From Oribacterium parvum (GTDB lineage: Bacteria > Bacillota > Clostridia > Lachnospirales > Lachnospiraceae), in contig CALIEL010000152.1 of NCBI GenBank assembly GCA_938022235.1, positions 1 through 13,812 of the forward strand: DNA of 13,812 nucleotides, in the 5' to 3' direction. The position numbers and the translations under genes were made by a program. The notes under the pieces are model-generated. The model did not search any database. It saw nothing but the letters and a program-made list of their open reading frames with translations, and was not told where the DNA came from. Positions 5,103 through 13,135 of the stretch are shown here, one piece after another; positions within the stretch are counted from its first letter, which is position 1; each line of letters begins with the position of its first letter.

Positions 5103-7019
5103 TTATTTTGCAGCGGGCCCCGCCACACGCTCCGATTCTCCGGAAACCTTTTTCGTGATTTTTTCCCGATCAAAATACTGAATCATGGCTTTTGCACATT
5201 TTCTACTGGTAGAAAATGCATCCTTAAGGGTGGCAATGCCCAGGACTTCTTCCTTTTGGAAATACTCCAAGACCCAAGCCTTAACCTTCTCCAAATCCTG
5301 TGAAAGAATCAAAAGTTCAGGGTCCTCTCCCACCTTCACCACTCTTCCTTCCACTACGGTATTTTGCAAAATATCCTGAAAATCTTCTTCCTTGGCCTTT
5401 CCTCTTTCCAGCTCTTCCAATTTTAAGAGCTGATAGCCGGCATTTTCCAGAGTCGTTAAAATAGATTTTTCTATACCTTGATAATTTGCGTCTTTAAAAT
5501 CCTCTTGGGAGGAAAGATAGAGCAGATCCCCCTTAGTTTGCAGCTCGGGAAGGAGAGAAAGCAGGGCATCAAAGACCTTGGTATTGCCCTTTTTCCATAA
5601 CTTTTCCCGTAATTCCGCCTTTGCCATACCGATGCGATAGGGATGGGCTTTTCGGAATTTTTCCAACTCTTCCTTGCATTTACTCTCCCAATAAAATTTA
5701 TTGTCTCCATGAAGATAAACTGTTCCCTGCTGCAAAGGAAGCTCACAAAGCTTTCCGTTACCCCGTAGCTCCTCCACAAGGGGAAGCAATTCCTCATTTT
5801 CCAAAGAAAGGTCTTTTCCCGCCTCCTTTAGGCCGGCACCAAATTTTGCCTCCAGGAAATAACTTTCCAAAGTCTCCTCTAAAGAGCCCTCTTCCTTTCG
5901 TCTTAAGGCATCAATTTCCTCTTCCCGGAAACGTTTTTTCTTCTTGGCATTGGCCTCCAGAACAGTTCCTCCGCCAATGGTTTCCACAGGGCTGTAAAAC
6001 CGAAGAAGGAAGGGATCCCCTTTGGCAAAAACCATTTCCTGCTCTAAAAGAATCTGACAATATCCCTCTTCCCCTGCCTCAAGTTCCTCCTTATCCAGAA
6101 GAATAATACGACAAAGCAGCTCCGCGGTGCCGGTCAGAAAATGCAGTCTCTCTCTGTTTTTAATGGTCCTTTGTGAGGATGGGAGAATGCGCACCTTGGC
6201 ATCCAAAAGCTTGGTATTTTCAAAGCTGTTTTCCCGAGCCAGTACAGCACCCTTCTTGATATCGCCCTTCTTTAATCCTGTAAGGTTCAAGGCCACTCTC
6301 TGTCCTGCCACCGCCTGCTCTGCATCCTGTTCATGAACCTGGATATTTCGGATGCGCACCGGAAGACGCTTGGGATAAATCTCCACCCCATCCCCCTTTG
6401 TCAAAGTTCCGGAAATCAAGGTACCGGTAATAATGGTTCCCAGGCCCTGCAGGCTGAAAATCCTGTCAATGGGGAGTCTGGGTAGACCACTGGGGCTTTT
6501 TTCCGGAAGAGTTTTCACCATTTCCAAAATAGCATCCTTGCAGCCATCGATTCCCGCTCCGGTTTTCGTGGATACCTCCACAATCTTAGCCTTCTCCAGC
6601 ATGGTTCCCCGGAATTCCTCCCGAATATCCTCTTTTACCATGGAAATCCAGTCCTCATCCACCAAATCACATTTGGTCAGTACCACAATGCAATTCTCAA
6701 TGCCAAGCAGAGAAAGGATGTCCAAATGCTCTCTGGTCTGGGGCATGATTCCCTCATCCGCCGCCACCACCAGGAGCACCATATCCATACCGCAAACTCC
6801 GGAAACCATCTGCTGAATAAATTTCTCATGTCCCGGTACATCGATGACACCGCAGCGGGTGCCGTCCTTTAAGTCAAACCAGGTAAAGCCCAGCTCGATG
6901 GTAATTCCCCGATCCTGTTCTTCCTTTAAGCGATCCGTCTCTCTTCCGGTTAAAGCACGAATAAGAGAAGTTTTGCCATGGTCAATGTGTCCGGCAGTTC
7001 CGATAATGATATGTTTCAT
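5103..7019 (-). CDS. selB: Selenocysteine-specific translation elongation factor SelB
   Basis: SelB is the GTPase that brings selenocysteyl-tRNA to UGA codons followed by a SECIS hairpin. The 638-residue product has the full GTPase set: GHIDHGKT (10-17), DRGITIE (36-42), DVPGH (60-64) and TKCD (115-118). EF-Tu-like domains 2 and 3 follow, then an extended C-terminal half rich in Lys/Glu that corresponds to the winged-helix repeats that bind SECIS RNA. The length is normal for bacterial SelB. The ATG at 7019 has GGAGG 5 nt upstream. A TTG at 7031 would place that GGAGG inside the gene, so it is rejected. It lies 21 nt after lgt and 14 nt before the SGNH hydrolase gene, in one operon. selA, selD and tRNA-Sec are not in the window. 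The nearby grdB (selenoprotein in all known relatives) explains why the cell keeps it. Confidence 0.97.
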   Translation of the reverse strand: MKHIIIGTAGHIDHGKTSLIRALTGRETDRLKEEQDRGITIELGFTWFDLKDGTRCGVIDVPGHEKFIQQMVSGVCGMDMVLLVVAADEGIMPQTREHLDILSLLGIENCIVVLTKCDLVDEDWISMVKEDIREEFRGTMLEKAKIVEVSTKTGAGIDGCKDAILEMVKTLPEKSPSGLPRLPIDRIFSLQGLGTIITGTLISGTLTKGDGVEIYPKRLPVRIRNIQVHEQDAEQAVAGQRVALNLTGLKKGDIKKGAVLARENSFENTKLLDAKVRILPSSQRTIKNRERLHFLTGTAELLCRIILLDKEELEAGEEGYCQILLEQEMVFAKGDPFLLRFYSPVETIGGGTVLEANAKKKKRFREEEIDALRRKEEGSLEETLESYFLEAKFGAGLKEAGKDLSLENEELLPLVEELRGNGKLCELPLQQGTVYLHGDNKFYWESKCKEELEKFRKAHPYRIGMAKAELREKLWKKGNTKVFDALLSLLPELQTKGDLLYLSSQEDFKDANYQGIEKSILTTLENAGYQLLKLEELERGKAKEEDFQDILQNTVVEGRVVKVGEDPELLILSQDLEKVKAWVLEYFQKEEVLGIATLKDAFSTSRKCAKAMIQYFDREKITKKVSGESERVAGPAAK

Positions 7020-7040
7020 GAAGTCCTCCAAAGCAAGTAT

Positions 7041-7904
7041 TTACAGGCTCCCCTTCTTTTTGGCATAAAGGATGACCTGAGCGATGATACTGATCACAAA
7101 CAAAAGCAAAGAAAGCATCTGACTAACCGCAATGCCGGTTCCGAAGAACATCAGGGAATCCGCCCGAAGTCCTTCAATAAAGAAGCGTCCAAAACCGTAT
7201 AGCATTAAGTAAAAGAGAAAAATCTGTCCGTCATAATTCTTTCTTTTAGAGTAAAAATAAAGAAAGGCAAAAACACAGAGATTCCACATACTCTCATAGA
7301 AAAATGTGGGATGCACCTGAATATAGGATACGCCGGAAATATATTGCAAATTCGAGAGCACATCGCTATTCAACATCCCCGGATTCACAATACTTTCCTT
7401 AATCCGCATGGCCAGTAAGGAATTCGTATATCCCCCAAAGGCTTCCGCATTGAAGAAATTTCCCCAACGGCCGATAGCCTGCCCCAAAATCAATCCGATG
7501 GCACCGGAATCCGCCATCGGCAGAAAGTTCAGCTTTCTCTTCTTACAAAAGCCTATACAGGTGGCAATGGCCGCCAATACGCCGCCGTAAATTGCCAATC
7601 CTCCCTGACGAATATTGGGAATCTCCAACAAATGCTTGGAATAATATTCCCACTCGAAAATCACATAGTAGAGTCTGGCGCCGATGACTCCCAGAACAAT
7701 CACAATCAAGGCAAAGTCCTGAATATCATCCACCTTGTGGCCATGCTTGGCATAATCCCTTGAAGCCACCGACATGCCCAGAAGCATTCCGATTCCGATA
7801 ATAATGCCGTAGAAAGCTATAGAAAAACCAAAAACCGAGATACTGTTCTGTAATTTTTCAATGCCGATTCCCAGATGGGGAAAATATAAATCATAGTTTT
7901 CCAT
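7041..7904 (-). CDS. lgt: Prolipoprotein diacylglyceryl transferase Lgt
   Basis: Lgt moves a diacylglyceryl group from phosphatidylglycerol to the lipobox Cys of prolipoproteins, the first step of lipoprotein maturation at the cytoplasmic membrane. The 287-residue product has about seven membrane segments and the family signature GRWGNFFNAE (145-154). GGLAIYGG near residue 101 is the Gram-positive form of the conserved loop, and HPTFFYES and GRFFIEGLR follow. The C-terminus ends in a basic YAKKKGSL. The ATG at 7904 has GGAAGGA about 7 nt upstream. It stands 150 nt after ligA, with no obvious terminator between, and 21 nt before selB. The pairing of a membrane-modification gene with selB is by transcription, not by known function. 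Confidence 0.96.
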   Translation of the reverse strand: MENYDLYFPHLGIGIEKLQNSISVFGFSIAFYGIIIGIGMLLGMSVASRDYAKHGHKVDDIQDFALIVIVLGVIGARLYYVIFEWEYYSKHLLEIPNIRQGGLAIYGGVLAAIATCIGFCKKRKLNFLPMADSGAIGLILGQAIGRWGNFFNAEAFGGYTNSLLAMRIKESIVNPGMLNSDVLSNLQYISGVSYIQVHPTFFYESMWNLCVFAFLYFYSKRKNYDGQIFLFYLMLYGFGRFFIEGLRADSLMFFGTGIAVSQMLSLLLFVISIIAQVILYAKKKGSL

Positions 7905-7984
7905 TCTCTGTCCTTCCCTTTTATGATACGTGCCCTATCTTCCGACACTTTAAGTCTCAAATATAGCAGCTCAGAAGCTCATCG

Positions 7985-8034
7985 CTATCCCCGCAATCCC
8001 TTCACTATCCCTGCAATCCCTTCACTATCCCTTG
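7985..8034. repeat. 20-bp tandem direct repeat, 2.5 copies
   Basis: The unit CTATCCCTGCAATCCCTTCA occurs at 7985-8004 (one C/T difference) and 8005-8024, followed by a half copy at 8025-8034. On the minus strand it reads as purine-rich GGGATAGTGAAGGGATTGC repeated between the ligA stop and lgt. It may be replication slippage or a spacer with regulatory effect. Confidence 0.85.
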
Positions 8035-8054
8035 CCTTTTTTGAACGGCAAAAC

Positions 8055-10079
8055 CTAAGCCTCCAAAAGCTTTAAGAACTCTTCCTCCGTTATAATCGGA
8101 ACTCCCAGCTCCTTGGCCTTCTTGTTCTTACTGCTTCCGGAAGTGCTGTCATTGTTGATTAAGTAGTCCGTGTTTTGAGACACGGAAGAGCTGCTCTGTC
8201 CTCCGGCCTTTCGGATTTCCTCCTCTAAAGCCTTTCGATTGGGAAAATGATGAACCGCTCCGGTAATCACGAAATGCTTTCCGCTGATTCCGCTTTTTTC
8301 CTCTTTCTCTTCCTTTTCCAAATGCAAAATAGAGAGAAGTTCCAAAACTATGCGCCTATTTTCTTCCTTTTGAAAATACTCTGCAATACTATCTGCCAAG
8401 ACCTGCCCAATACCCTTCACCTGAAGGATTTCTTCTTTTGTAGCGTCCATCAGCTTGTATGGATCCTGAGAAAAGGCCTCTGCCAACATTCTACCGTTGC
8501 TAACACCGATTCCCTCTATTCCCAAACCATAAAGAAGTCTACCCAGATTGGAAGTTTTAGCCTTTTCGATATTTTCCTGAATTTTCTCAAAGGACTTTAG
8601 GCCAAAGCCCTCCATACCGATAATTTCTTCCCTATACTTTTCCAAGGAAAAGAGATCCGGAAACTCCTGGATAAAGCCTCTGCCCAGCCATTTTTCCAAG
8701 GTCATCTCGGAAAGTCCCTCGATATTCAGGGCATCTCGACTGACAAATAGAGCAAACTGCTTAATCCGCTTTGCCGGACAATGGGGATTTGTGCAATAGA
8801 GCATCTTGGTTTCTTTGTCCTTAACAATCTTGGTTTCTCCCTGACAGGCAGGACAATGCTTGGGAATATCCAAATTCCCTGACTTTGTTTTATTTTCCCC
8901 AATCTGGGGAATAATCATATTTGCCTTATAAACCGTGATTTCATCTCCGATACCAAGAGCCAAATCCTCGCAATAGGTGATATTGTGAAGACTGGCTCTG
9001 CTGACCACTGTGCCCTCCAGCTCCACCGGAGTAAAGATAGCCACAGGGTTAATCAAGCCTGTTCTGCTGGGAGACCATTCCACGGAAAGAAGCTTTGTAG
9101 TCTCCTCCTCATCCTGCCACTTAAAGGCAATGGCATTCCGGGGAAATTTCGCGGTTCTTCCCAAGCTTTCTCCATAGGCGATATCGTTATATAAAAGCAC
9201 CAGCCCATCGGAGGGGAAGTCATTTTTCGGCATCAGCTTGGAAAACTCCGCCACCGCTTCTTTGATATTTTCAGCGTTCACCATTTTTCTATGTACCACG
9301 GAAAATCCCTGCTTTTCCAGAAAGCGGAACTCTTCCTCATGCTGGTTATGAAAATCCGGAGCTTTTCCCTCTTCCTCCGCAAGCACCAGGCTAAACAACG
9401 AAATCTGCACCCTTCTTTCCTTCGTCACCTTCGGATCCAGCTGACGAACGGAACCGGAGCAAAGATTTCTGGGGTTTTTGTATTTGGCTCCCTCTTCCGG
9501 AAGCTCTTCATTGATTCTTTCAAAATCGGAATAGGAAATAAAGGCCTCTCCTCGCACCACAAGATGCCCCTTAAAAGGAATCTGTAATGGCAAATTTTGG
9601 AAGGTCTTGGCGTTTTCCGTAACCAATTCTCCTATGATACCGTTTCCTCTGGTTACCGCCTTTAAAAGCTTTCCCTCCTGATAATGCAAAACGATGGTTA
9701 ATCCGTCCAATTTCCAGGAAAGAATTCCCTCCTGCCCCTGCAAAAAGCTTTGCAAATCCTCTACAGACTTGGTTTTATCCAACGAAAGCATCGGTGTTTC
9801 ATGGGCTTCCTTGGGTAGAGCGGTAGCTACCGCATAGCCTACATTTTGGCTGGGGCTTCCGGAAAGTACCACGCCGCTCTCCTTTTCCAGACTCAGCAAA
9901 GTATCATAGGCCTTGTCGTACTCTAAGTTGGAGACAATCTCCCTTCCCTCCTGATAATAGGCCTTAGCCGCCTCATTCAAAAAGGAAATCAACTCCTTCA
10001 TTCGGGCAATACTATCCTGCTGATCGGCTTCTTGCAATCCGCTATTTTCTTCTATTTTGCTATTTTCTTGACTCCCCAT
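8055..10079 (-). CDS. ligA: NAD-dependent DNA ligase LigA, divergent
   Basis: The architecture is that of bacterial NAD+-dependent DNA ligase. It has an N-terminal Ia-like segment (YYQ...NLEYD, 41-55) and an adenylation domain with WKLDG (Lys123 nucleophile), VRGEAF and AFKW (Lys320). The OB fold comes next, then a four-Cys zinc finger (Cys409, 412, 429, 434), helix-hairpin-helix repeats and a C-terminal BRCT domain. At 674 residues the length is normal. Aligned by eye to E. coli LigA, several key positions differ: Asp32 to Asn, Glu113 to Ser, Asp138 to Asn and Lys290 to Leu. This suggests a divergent paralogue rather than the main replicative ligase, though activity cannot be excluded. The ATG at 10079 follows GAGGG by 5 nt and is 1 nt past the stop of the preceding pseudouridine synthase gene, so they are coupled. 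A TTG at 10091 is the alternative. It ends in TAG. Confidence 0.93.
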   Translation of the reverse strand: MGSQENSKIEENSGLQEADQQDSIARMKELISFLNEAAKAYYQEGREIVSNLEYDKAYDTLLSLEKESGVVLSGSPSQNVGYAVATALPKEAHETPMLSLDKTKSVEDLQSFLQGQEGILSWKLDGLTIVLHYQEGKLLKAVTRGNGIIGELVTENAKTFQNLPLQIPFKGHLVVRGEAFISYSDFERINEELPEEGAKYKNPRNLCSGSVRQLDPKVTKERRVQISLFSLVLAEEEGKAPDFHNQHEEEFRFLEKQGFSVVHRKMVNAENIKEAVAEFSKLMPKNDFPSDGLVLLYNDIAYGESLGRTAKFPRNAIAFKWQDEEETTKLLSVEWSPSRTGLINPVAIFTPVELEGTVVSRASLHNITYCEDLALGIGDEITVYKANMIIPQIGENKTKSGNLDIPKHCPACQGETKIVKDKETKMLYCTNPHCPAKRIKQFALFVSRDALNIEGLSEMTLEKWLGRGFIQEFPDLFSLEKYREEIIGMEGFGLKSFEKIQENIEKAKTSNLGRLLYGLGIEGIGVSNGRMLAEAFSQDPYKLMDATKEEILQVKGIGQVLADSIAEYFQKEENRRIVLELLSILHLEKEEKEEKSGISGKHFVITGAVHHFPNRKALEEEIRKAGGQSSSSVSQNTDYLINNDSTSGSSKNKKAKELGVPIITEEEFLKLLEA

Positions 10080-10080
10080 A

Positions 10081-10809
10081 CTATCCCTCAAAAAACTCTA
10101 AGTCTTCTCTTTTGATCTCGAAATATTCTCCGGGTTTCATTTTTCCCAGTTCTATATTCATCACCCGAATCCGCTTTAAGCGAGTCACTTCATAGCCAAG
10201 GGCTTCGCACATTCTACGAATCTGGCGATTTAAGCCTTCCGTTAAGACAATGTGAAACTGCTTCCGCTGAATTTCCTTGGGCAGCTTCGGATCCTGCCAA
10301 AGCACTGCCCGTCTGGTGCTTCTTTCCAGTTCCGGAAGGTAAACACCTGAGGACATTTCCTGTAAAAATTCCTTGGTCACCGGCTTATCCACGGAAACAA
10401 TGTATTCTTTTTCCTTATAGCCGCTGGCTTTATTGATTTGATTCACCAAATCTCCCTGATTGGTCAAAAGCAACAAGCCTTCAGAGTCTTTATCCAGACG
10501 ACCGATTGGGTAGATTCTTTCCTTATAGCCGATGGCCTCAATGACATTTTTCCCTCTGTCCTTCTCTCCAGTGGTACAGATAATGCCTCTTGGCTTATAA
10601 TATTTCAGCAGTACAGGCTTTGGTTTTTCCTTCTTATGCCCTTTTCCGGAAATAAGCTTCCCATCTAAGAGAATCTCCTCTTTTCCCAGAATTTCCATAC
10701 CAAGGCTGGCTTTCTCTCCGTTTACCAAAAGCTTTCCTTCGGAAATATAACGGTCCGCCTCTCTTCTGGAACAAATCCCCATGGCACTGAGCCATTTATT
10801 GATACGCAT
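10081..10809 (-). CDS. rluF: RluF/RluB/RsuA-family pseudouridine synthase
   Basis: This 242-residue enzyme isomerises a uridine in ribosomal RNA. An S4 RNA-binding domain occupies about residues 1-60 (MRINKWLSAMGICSRREADR). The catalytic motif GRLDKDSEGLLLLTN carries Asp106. The later TEGLNRQIRRMCEALGYEV and RIRVMNIELG resemble E. coli RluF, which modifies 23S rRNA at U2604, more than RluB or RsuA. The target is inferred from that resemblance. The ATG at 10809 has a G-rich AAGGGGGAAGG immediately upstream, placed 15 nt after the queA stop. The stop TAG is followed by one base and then the ligA ATG. Nothing looks damaged. Confidence 0.88.
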   Translation of the reverse strand: MRINKWLSAMGICSRREADRYISEGKLLVNGEKASLGMEILGKEEILLDGKLISGKGHKKEKPKPVLLKYYKPRGIICTTGEKDRGKNVIEAIGYKERIYPIGRLDKDSEGLLLLTNQGDLVNQINKASGYKEKEYIVSVDKPVTKEFLQEMSSGVYLPELERSTRRAVLWQDPKLPKEIQRKQFHIVLTEGLNRQIRRMCEALGYEVTRLKRIRVMNIELGKMKPGEYFEIKREDLEFFEG

Positions 10810-10824
10810 CCTTCCCCCTTATTC

Positions 10825-11850
10825 CTAATGAATAAACATGGCATCCCCAAAACTGAAGAAACGATACTTTTCCTTAACCGCCTCTTCATAGGCATGCAAG
10901 ATTTTCTCCCTGCTGGACAATGCGGAAACCAGCATAAGAAGGGTGGACTCCGGCAAATGGAAGTTGGTAATCAAGGCATCCATCACCTTAAAAGAAAATC
11001 CCGGATAGATGAAAATATCTGTCCAGCCGGACTTGGCTTCTATTTTTCCACTTTCTCTTGCGGCGGACTCCAAGGCCCTGCAGGAGGTAGTTCCGGTACA
11101 GATGACTCTTCCCCCTCTTTTTTTGCAGGCTTCTATCTTCTCCGCCACCTCTTGGGAAACGGAATAATATTCGGAATGCATGTGATGCTTCTCCACTTCC
11201 TCCATTTTCACCGGCCGGAAGGTACCAAGGCCTACATGAAGGGTGATGCGAAGAATCTCAACCCCCTTAGCCTCACACTGCTCCAGTAATTCTTTTGTCC
11301 AATGCAGTCCCGCCGTAGGGGCTGCCGCAGAGCCCTCTTCTTTAGCATAGACGGTATTATAACGGGTTCTATCCTCTAATTTATGGGTAATATAAGGAGG
11401 AAGAGGCATTTCTCCCAACTTGTCCAATACCTCTTCAAAAATTCCGCTGAATTCAAAGCGAATCAGCCGGTTTCCCTCTTCTAAAATATCTACAATTTCC
11501 GCCTTCAGTCTTCCATCCCCAAAGGAAATTCTTGCGCCGGGCTTTAATTTCTTTCCGGGCTTTACCAGACACTCCCAGTGCTCCTTATCTTTTCGATGCA
11601 ACAAAAGCAGCTCCACCTGAGCCCCGGTATCTTCCTTCACCCCGTATAATCTAGCAGGAATCACCTAGGTTTCATTTAAGACCAGACAATCTCCCGGATT
11701 CAAATAGTCCAGGATATCATAAAAATGCTTATGTTCGATTTCTCCCGTTTCCTTATCTAAAAGCATGAGTCGAGAGGAGGAGCGATTCAGCAGGGGATCC
11801 TGCGCAATCAATTCCTCCGGTAAATCATAATAAAAATCCTTGGTATTCAT
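10825..11850 (-). pseudogene. queA: QueA, tRNA preQ1(34) S-adenosylmethionine ribosyltransferase-isomerase, with in-frame TAG
   Basis: QueA transfers the ribosyl part of S-adenosylmethionine to preQ1 in tRNA, making epoxyqueuosine. The reading frame is complete from MNTKDFYYDLPEELIAQDPL to the family's usual C-terminal RFFSFGDAMFI, 341 codons in all. Codon 62 is TAG (11667-11665), exactly where relatives have Arg in N-[DN]-T-R-V-I-P-A-R. The frame is kept on both sides and every other motif is intact: MPLPPYI, AAAPTAGLHW, TLHVGLGTFRPV, MHSEYY, FIYPGFSFK and NFHLPESTL. As written, translation stops after 61 residues. A GTG follows the stop directly and could in principle start a 279-residue second part, but no good ribosome site precedes it. 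This may be a fresh nonsense lesion, a sequence error or readthrough. It is the first gene of the closely packed queA-rluF-ligA-lgt-selB string. Confidence 0.85.
11665..11667 (-). other. In-frame amber codon in queA
   Basis: The TAG replaces the conserved Arg codon and sits in an 8-bp palindrome ACCTAGGT (11663-11670). No Arg codon is one base change from TAG, so two changes, or an insertion with a matching deletion, are needed. TAG ends four other genes here, at the ends of ligA, rluF, queA itself and the membrane protein gene, so it is a normal stop codon in this genome. Confidence 0.85.
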
Positions 11851-11876
11851 GGAATTCCCTTCTGTAACTCTATCTC

Positions 11877-11961
11877 CTATCCGTTACCGGATGGTAATAC
11901 TTTAGCTATACTATTTCTTTGGATAAAGAATATATCTGCCAGGTCATCTATCCGTTACCGG
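11877..11961. repeat. 14-bp direct repeats CTATCCGTTACCGG, 57 nt apart
   Basis: Identical copies lie at 11877-11890 and 11948-11961. The second covers the stop codon and last residues (GNG) of the membrane protein gene; the first lies in the queA leader. Function unknown; a small duplication is the simplest reading. Confidence 0.8.
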
Positions 11962-13006
11962 CAGTCGTACTTTCTGTAGTTCCTTCTGAGACTGTCGTAG
12001 CTATTGTTTCCGTACCGACATCTACTAAAGTATCTCCGCCGGCATTTTCTGCCGATGCAGGGTTTTCGGAAGCTGAAGAACTTGCTTCCCCACCGGGAGA
12101 TAGGGAAACACTGCCATCGGATTCTGTAAGCGCAGCCGGTCCATCATCATTTACCTCTAAAAGAGATACCTCGGAATCAATGGAGGCCTGATCCTGGGTA
12201 TAGATCCTACCTGTCTGAAAGGCATCATAAAGAACAGCCAGTCGAGAATCTGAAGACAGAGCCTCTAAAAGCTGAGAATCCACCGCATTGATTAAATCCT
12301 GCACATTGGCATGGGTGGCAATATAGGCATGAATAAATTTTGTTTGCTCCGGAGTTTTATTTTCCACCAACTCAAAGGAATTCTGGTCATTTACCCGCAT
12401 ATAGCAGTACATCAAAGCCGGTGCCGGAGTTTTCGCCCTTCGGAAATGTACCTGATACTGCAAGAAAATCAGCTTTTCATTCTCTCCGATACCCGGAACC
12501 GCGTAGGTTTTTATATTGTCATAGGCTTCAATGTATCCGGCTTGGGTTTTCAGCTGCTTTTGTAACCTTTCTCTTTGCTCCTTGCTTTGATTTTCCACAC
12601 CGCTGAGACGATAGAGCGTATCCACATCCGCAGTAAGCTTTGCTTGAAAATACTCCTGGAAAAATTTCACCAGCACATCATCATTGTATTCCGCTAAAGT
12701 CTGATCTTTATCCTCTTCCACATCTGAAGAACTGACAATGGTAGAAGTGCTGGCCTTCGGCTTTGCTTTCTCCTGATAGGGTGATGCGCCGAAGCCCAAA
12801 GCTTCCAATATTTTAATCAGCACAATCAAAACCAAGACAATAATCGGTATCAGAAAAAAGGATTGCTCATGGAAATCCCTTCTCTTTTTCTGAATCTTAT
12901 GCAGTTTTCTCTGTCGTTGATTTCTTTTCTTTAAAATAATCTTTTCTCGACTTTTTTTCGACAACATTTTCTTTACATCATCTAAAGTATCAAGATTTTT
13001 TCCCAT
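11948..13006 (-). CDS. Unrecognised single-pass membrane protein with extracytoplasmic domain and disordered tail
   Basis: I do not recognise the family. The 352-residue product starts with a strongly basic cytoplasmic segment (about 1-46, many Lys/Arg). One membrane segment follows at about 50-70 (FFLIPIIVLVLIVLIKILEAL), and the charge pattern predicts the C-terminus outside. A short Ser/Lys/Pro linker leads to a globular region at about 100-275. Its pattern of helices then strands (DDVLVKFFQEYFQAKL, then LIFLQYQVHFRRAK, then LMYCYMRVND) is reminiscent of an NTF2-like fold, but this is a guess. The last 75 residues are rich in Ser, Thr, Ala, Gly and Glu and look disordered, with no cell-wall anchor motif. 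The ATG at 13006 is preceded by TAGGA at 9 nt; a longer reading to 13099 would run through the tuf terminator. It stands alone between tuf and queA. Confidence 0.8.
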   Translation of the reverse strand: MGKNLDTLDDVKKMLSKKSREKIILKKRNQRQRKLHKIQKKRRDFHEQSFFLIPIIVLVLIVLIKILEALGFGASPYQEKAKPKASTSTIVSSSDVEEDKDQTLAEYNDDVLVKFFQEYFQAKLTADVDTLYRLSGVENQSKEQRERLQKQLKTQAGYIEAYDNIKTYAVPGIGENEKLIFLQYQVHFRRAKTPAPALMYCYMRVNDQNSFELVENKTPEQTKFIHAYIATHANVQDLINAVDSQLLEALSSDSRLAVLYDAFQTGRIYTQDQASIDSEVSLLEVNDDGPAALTESDGSVSLSPGGEASSSASENPASAENAGGDTLVDVGTETIATTVSEGTTESTTAGNG

Positions 13007-13042
13007 ATTTTTTGTCCTATCTTTGTTCAGTTTAACTTTTCT

Positions 13043-13071
13043 ATCATAACGCACTTTAGGTAAAAAATACA
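13043..13071 (-). promoter_or_regulatory. Candidate promoter of the membrane protein gene
   Basis: A good -10 element TATGAT (13048-13043) lies 17 nt after a poor -35 TGTATT (13071-13066), just beyond the tuf terminator and about 37 nt upstream of the start codon. The position after a terminator supports it. Confidence 0.4.
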
Positions 13072-13072
13072 G

Positions 13073-13106
13073 CAAAAAAGCGTGTTCCTTGCGAAACACG
13101 CTTTTC
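13073..13106 (-). terminator. Intrinsic terminator of tuf
   Basis: On the minus strand AAAAGCGTGTT pairs with AACACGCTTTT around a loop of about 7 nt, followed by TTTTTTG. It lies about 30 nt past the tuf stop codon. The A-rich opposite flank would also let it act on plus-strand transcripts. Confidence 0.9.
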
Positions 13107-13135
13107 TTAAAGATTCGTTTAGGGATTCTTTCTAA

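Noticed and set aside
7985..8034. CRISPR-like array
   Set aside because: The repeats are contiguous with no spacers between them, so this is a tandem repeat.
8034..8050. TTGCC/GGCAA inverted repeat just after the ligA stop
   Set aside because: There is no T-run behind it on the minus strand, so it is unlikely to end transcription; read-through into lgt is plausible.
10828..11289. Plus-strand open frame of 153 codons within queA
   Set aside because: It is antisense to well-conserved QueA motifs and has no family resemblance.
11665..11667. Genome-wide reassignment of TAG to an amino acid
   Set aside because: TAG ends several complete genes here at normal family lengths, so a general change of code is not supported.
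11915..11930. TTCTTT-GGAT-AAAGAA hairpin between the membrane protein gene and queA
   Set aside because: It is a 6-bp AT-rich stem without a T-tract, so I do not call it a terminator.
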